A DNA stretch of 5,399 nt, taken from assembly GCA_910585095.1 (NCBI GenBank), contig CAJUBU010000031.1:1-5399 (forward strand), given 5' to 3'. The position numbers were made by a program, and so were the translations under genes. This stretch comes from an uncultured Lachnospira sp. (GTDB lineage: Bacteria; Bacillota; Clostridia; Lachnospirales; Lachnospiraceae). Shown here one piece after another: positions 3,697-5,399 of the stretch. Every line of letters starts with the position of its first letter. Position 1 is the stretch's first letter. The notes beneath the pieces are model-generated. The model was given only the letters and a program-made list of their open reading frames with translations, was not told the DNA's origin and ran no database searches.

Positions 3697-4376
3697 TGGG
3701 AGAAGGAAGTGGAAAGATTTTTCAGTTGATACCAGCAATTATGGGTGAAATCGACGCCGTAGGAAAAAATAAGCAAAATAAAATACAGGGATTTATGTAT
3801 CGAGGCATTGATGATGTGATGAACGCCATTAATCCAGCATTAGTGAAATATAAGGTATTTATCGTGCCTGAAGTGCTTGAACAAAGCAGAGAGGAACGAA
3901 AGACGAATAAAGGAACTCCTCTTCTTTATTCGATTTGCAAAATGAAGTTTAAGTTCTGTGCAGAGGATGGAAGCTGTGTTGAAGCAATTACCATAGGCGA
4001 AGGGATGGATAGCGGAGATAAGGCAACAAACAAGGCAATGGCAATAGCCTTTAAATATGCTTGCTTTCAAATCTTTTGTATTCCAACAGAAGAAATGAAA
4101 GACCCTGATTCGGATAGTCATCAAATTAAACCAAAAGGAAGCGGGGAAGAGCCGAATCAAAATAAAGAGCAATCCAATCAGCAAATGATTGAGGATGCAG
4201 CCAATACAATTATTGATGAAATCAAAATGAAAGTTATCAAAGACACCATTTATAAAAAATGTCTTTCAGAACCTTCTATTCTATCCCATTATCAATTAGA
4301 CAGTTTTTCAGCCATGACAGTTAGTCAATGGGCGAATGCAATGCAATTATTGGAAAAGTATCCAGATAAGAAATAG
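3696..4376 (+). CDS. erf: ERF-family single-strand DNA annealing protein
   Basis: The 226-residue protein has the ERF core at residues 8-132. It includes GFMYRGIDDVMNAINPALVK, a central beta region with conserved SICKMKFKF, and GEGMDSGDKATNKAMAIAFK followed by a hydrophobic FQIFCIPTEE, which are hallmarks of the family. ERF proteins anneal complementary single strands and help circularise or recombine phage genomes. A Ser/Gln/Asn-rich linker (135-165) leads to a small helical C-terminal part. GAGGTGAT (3682-3689) inside the upstream gene lies 6 nt before the ATG. Its partners are DUF1351 upstream and a putative recombination protein downstream; no exonuclease gene is visible in the window. 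Confidence 0.92.
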   Translation: MGEGSGKIFQLIPAIMGEIDAVGKNKQNKIQGFMYRGIDDVMNAINPALVKYKVFIVPEVLEQSREERKTNKGTPLLYSICKMKFKFCAEDGSCVEAITIGEGMDSGDKATNKAMAIAFKYACFQIFCIPTEEMKDPDSDSHQIKPKGSGEEPNQNKEQSNQQMIEDAANTIIDEIKMKVIKDTIYKKCLSEPSILSHYQLDSFSAMTVSQWANAMQLLEKYPDKK

Positions 4377-4388
4377 TGAGGGATAACA

Positions 4389-4946
4389 ATGGATTTAACA
4401 GGAAAAATTGTAGGAATAAGCTCGAATTACATAACACAGCGTTTTGAATTATCCATTGCAATAAATGAACCAAAAGTCCTTACAGATGGATATGAAGAAT
4501 TAAAGAATAATGAACTATTGGATATAAAAATTAAAAAGCATAGAAATAAAAGGAGTTTGGATGCCAATGCTTATTTTCATGTATTAGTGGATAAGCTGGC
4601 AGACAAGCTTCGGATATCCAAAGTGCGCTGTAAAAATATGATGATAGGCAGATATGGACAACCTTTGTTTATTGATGAATTGGAAATAGCAGAGGCAGTT
4701 ATAAAAACGAATATTCCAGTAGAGCAAATGCTTGAGAGTGAAACCGTACATTGTATGCCTTGTGGAAGAAAGATTGAAGAGGATAAAGAGCTTATCTTTT
4801 ATAAGATTTTTCGAGGAAGCAGCACCTATGACACAAAGGAAATGAGTGTGTTAATTGATGGAACGGTATCAGAATGTAAGGAGCAGGGGATAGAAACCCT
4901 AGCTCCTGAAGAACTGGAAAGGTTGTTGAAAAGTTGGAAAACATAA
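4389..4946 (+). CDS. Phage recombination-associated protein, function uncertain (NinB-like or HNHc-like)
   Basis: The 185-residue protein has a beta-rich N-terminus (1-50), then a basic KKHRNKRSLDANAYFHVLVDKLADKL segment (49-72). This resembles the RSLxxNaxxHxLxxxlA motif of NinB/Orf recombination proteins and of phage proteins annotated as putative HNHc nucleases. A CMPCGRK element (122-128) and a conserved-looking STYDTKEMSVLIDG..CKEQGIETLAPEEL tail follow. I see no complete HNH catalytic set, so nuclease activity is not claimed. GAGGGA (4378-4383) lies 5 nt before the ATG. Placement directly after ERF and before the replication initiator supports a role in recombination or ssDNA-protein exchange. 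Confidence 0.75.
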   Translation: MDLTGKIVGISSNYITQRFELSIAINEPKVLTDGYEELKNNELLDIKIKKHRNKRSLDANAYFHVLVDKLADKLRISKVRCKNMMIGRYGQPLFIDELEIAEAVIKTNIPVEQMLESETVHCMPCGRKIEEDKELIFYKIFRGSSTYDTKEMSVLIDGTVSECKEQGIETLAPEELERLLKSWKT

Positions 4947-4975
4947 GTCCATGAATGAAAAGTTGGAGGTAAGCT

Positions 4976-5399
4976 ATGAAACATAGTTTTAATGTAGAAA
5001 TAGCAACAAAATATGGAATGATGGAGGCTGTTCTGCTTGAACATTTAAACTTTTGGATTTCAAAGAATAAGGCAAATGGAGTCAATTTTTATGATGGGAA
5101 GCATTGGACATATAGTACCACAAAGGCATTCGCGGAGTTATTTCCATATATTTCTCAAAAGACCATATCAAGAGCTTTGCATCATCTGGAAGAAGAAGGA
5201 ATAATTATATGTGGAAATTATAATAAAAGTTCATATGATAGGACAATTTGGTATGCAATTACTGAAAAAGGAAATTTGATTTTACAGAATGACCAATTAG
5301 AAGTGGACAAAATGACAAATGGAAGTGGACAAAATGTCCAAATGGAAGTGGACAAAATGACAAATGGAAGTGGACAAAATGTCCAAATGGAAGTGGACA
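4976..5399 (+). CDS. Phage replication initiator/organizer, winged-helix N-terminal part (cut by window edge)
   Basis: The reading frame stays open to the window end (141 codons seen). Residues 1-100 form a winged-helix DNA-binding domain. It contains VEIATKYGMMEAVLLEHLNFWI, a wide aromatic loop (NFYDGKHWTYSTTKAFAELF), the recognition region SQKTISRALHHLEEEGIII, and the wing ending in SSYDRTIWYAITEKG. This arrangement is seen in replisome-organizer-type proteins of Firmicutes phages, which bind the origin and recruit the host helicase loader. A repetitive linker starts at residue 104, with QNDQL then EVDKMTN and GSGQNVQM blocks. GGAGGT (4965-4970) lies 5 nt before the ATG. Any C-terminal domain, such as a DnaD-like or helicase-loader-binding part, lies outside the window. 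Confidence 0.8.
   Translation, partial: MKHSFNVEIATKYGMMEAVLLEHLNFWISKNKANGVNFYDGKHWTYSTTKAFAELFPYISQKTISRALHHLEEEGIIICGNYNKSSYDRTIWYAITEKGNLILQNDQLEVDKMTNGSGQNVQMEVDKMTNGSGQNVQMEVD
5285..5399 (+). repeat. Iteron array in the replication initiator gene, candidate origin
   Basis: GAAGTGGACAAAATG occurs at 5300-5314, 5322-5336, 5345-5359 and 5367-5381, and begins again at 5390. The spacing alternates 22, 23, 22, 23 bp. Units end in ACAAATG or TCCAAATG by turns, giving a 45-bp composite unit repeated twice exactly and continuing past the window edge. GGACAAAATGTCC (5327-5339 and 5372-5384) contains 5-bp inverted arms. A degenerate unit (5285-5299) encodes QNDQL. Because 22 is not a multiple of 3, successive copies are read in different frames yet stay identical as DNA. 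Origins with iterons inside the initiator gene are known, for example in lambda O and several Firmicutes phages. Confidence 0.8.

Noticed and set aside
3840..4184. Minus-strand open frame of 114 codons opposite erf
   Set aside because: It is antisense to a clear ERF gene, lacks a ribosome site and recognisable motifs, and is explained as a shadow of plus-strand codon use.
4951..4986. Possible 11-codon leader peptide before the replication initiator
   Set aside because: The ATG has no ribosome binding site; the GGAGGT lies inside the frame and serves the ATG at 4976.

Overview
The window reads as the lysogeny-control and early-replication end of a temperate phage or prophage of a low-GC Gram-positive host. 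It is AT-rich, has strong AGGAGG-type ribosome binding sites, consensus sigma-A-like promoters and frequent non-ATG starts. The gene set (HicA/HicB, small Cro/C1-type regulators, Rha, DUF1351, ERF, a winged-helix replication protein) is typical of prophages in Clostridia, probably Lachnospiraceae-like. The host assignment is an inference from style and gene content only.

Left part (1-813): a leftward hicA-hicB toxin-antitoxin pair (hicB cut by the window edge) is driven by a perfect-consensus promoter whose spacer is an 18-bp palindrome. A related site lies 30 bp upstream. A small rightward Cro/C1-type HTH gene (426-617) diverges from hicA and runs tail-to-tail into a leftward HTH repressor (580-813), sharing 38 bp with it. 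Segment 814-924 is the divergent switch region, with a good rightward early promoter and small palindromes.

Right part (925-5399): all genes point rightward, most with overlapping or closely spaced ends, and I see no rightward terminator, so this looks like one early operon. In order: a small unrecognised protein; a short Rha-like protein with a DnaJ-like Cys/Gly zinc motif; a full-length Rha regulator; an unrecognised 127-aa protein; a 77-aa Cys-rich zinc-finger-like protein; a DUF1351 protein; an ERF single-strand annealing protein; a recombination-associated protein of uncertain function; and the N-terminal part of a winged-helix replication initiator. The last four are a phage recombination and replication module.

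Two signals stand out beyond the ordinary phage genes. First, antisense to the 3' end of the 127-aa gene there is a complete tiny transcription unit: TTGATT-N17-TATAAT with an extended -10, then after about 8 nt a GC-rich hairpin and six Ts. It predicts a minus-strand RNA of about 42 nt. Second, the replication initiator gene carries 22/23-bp iterons in which the same 15-bp word is read in two alternating reading frames. This points to selection on the DNA, as for an origin of replication embedded in the initiator gene.
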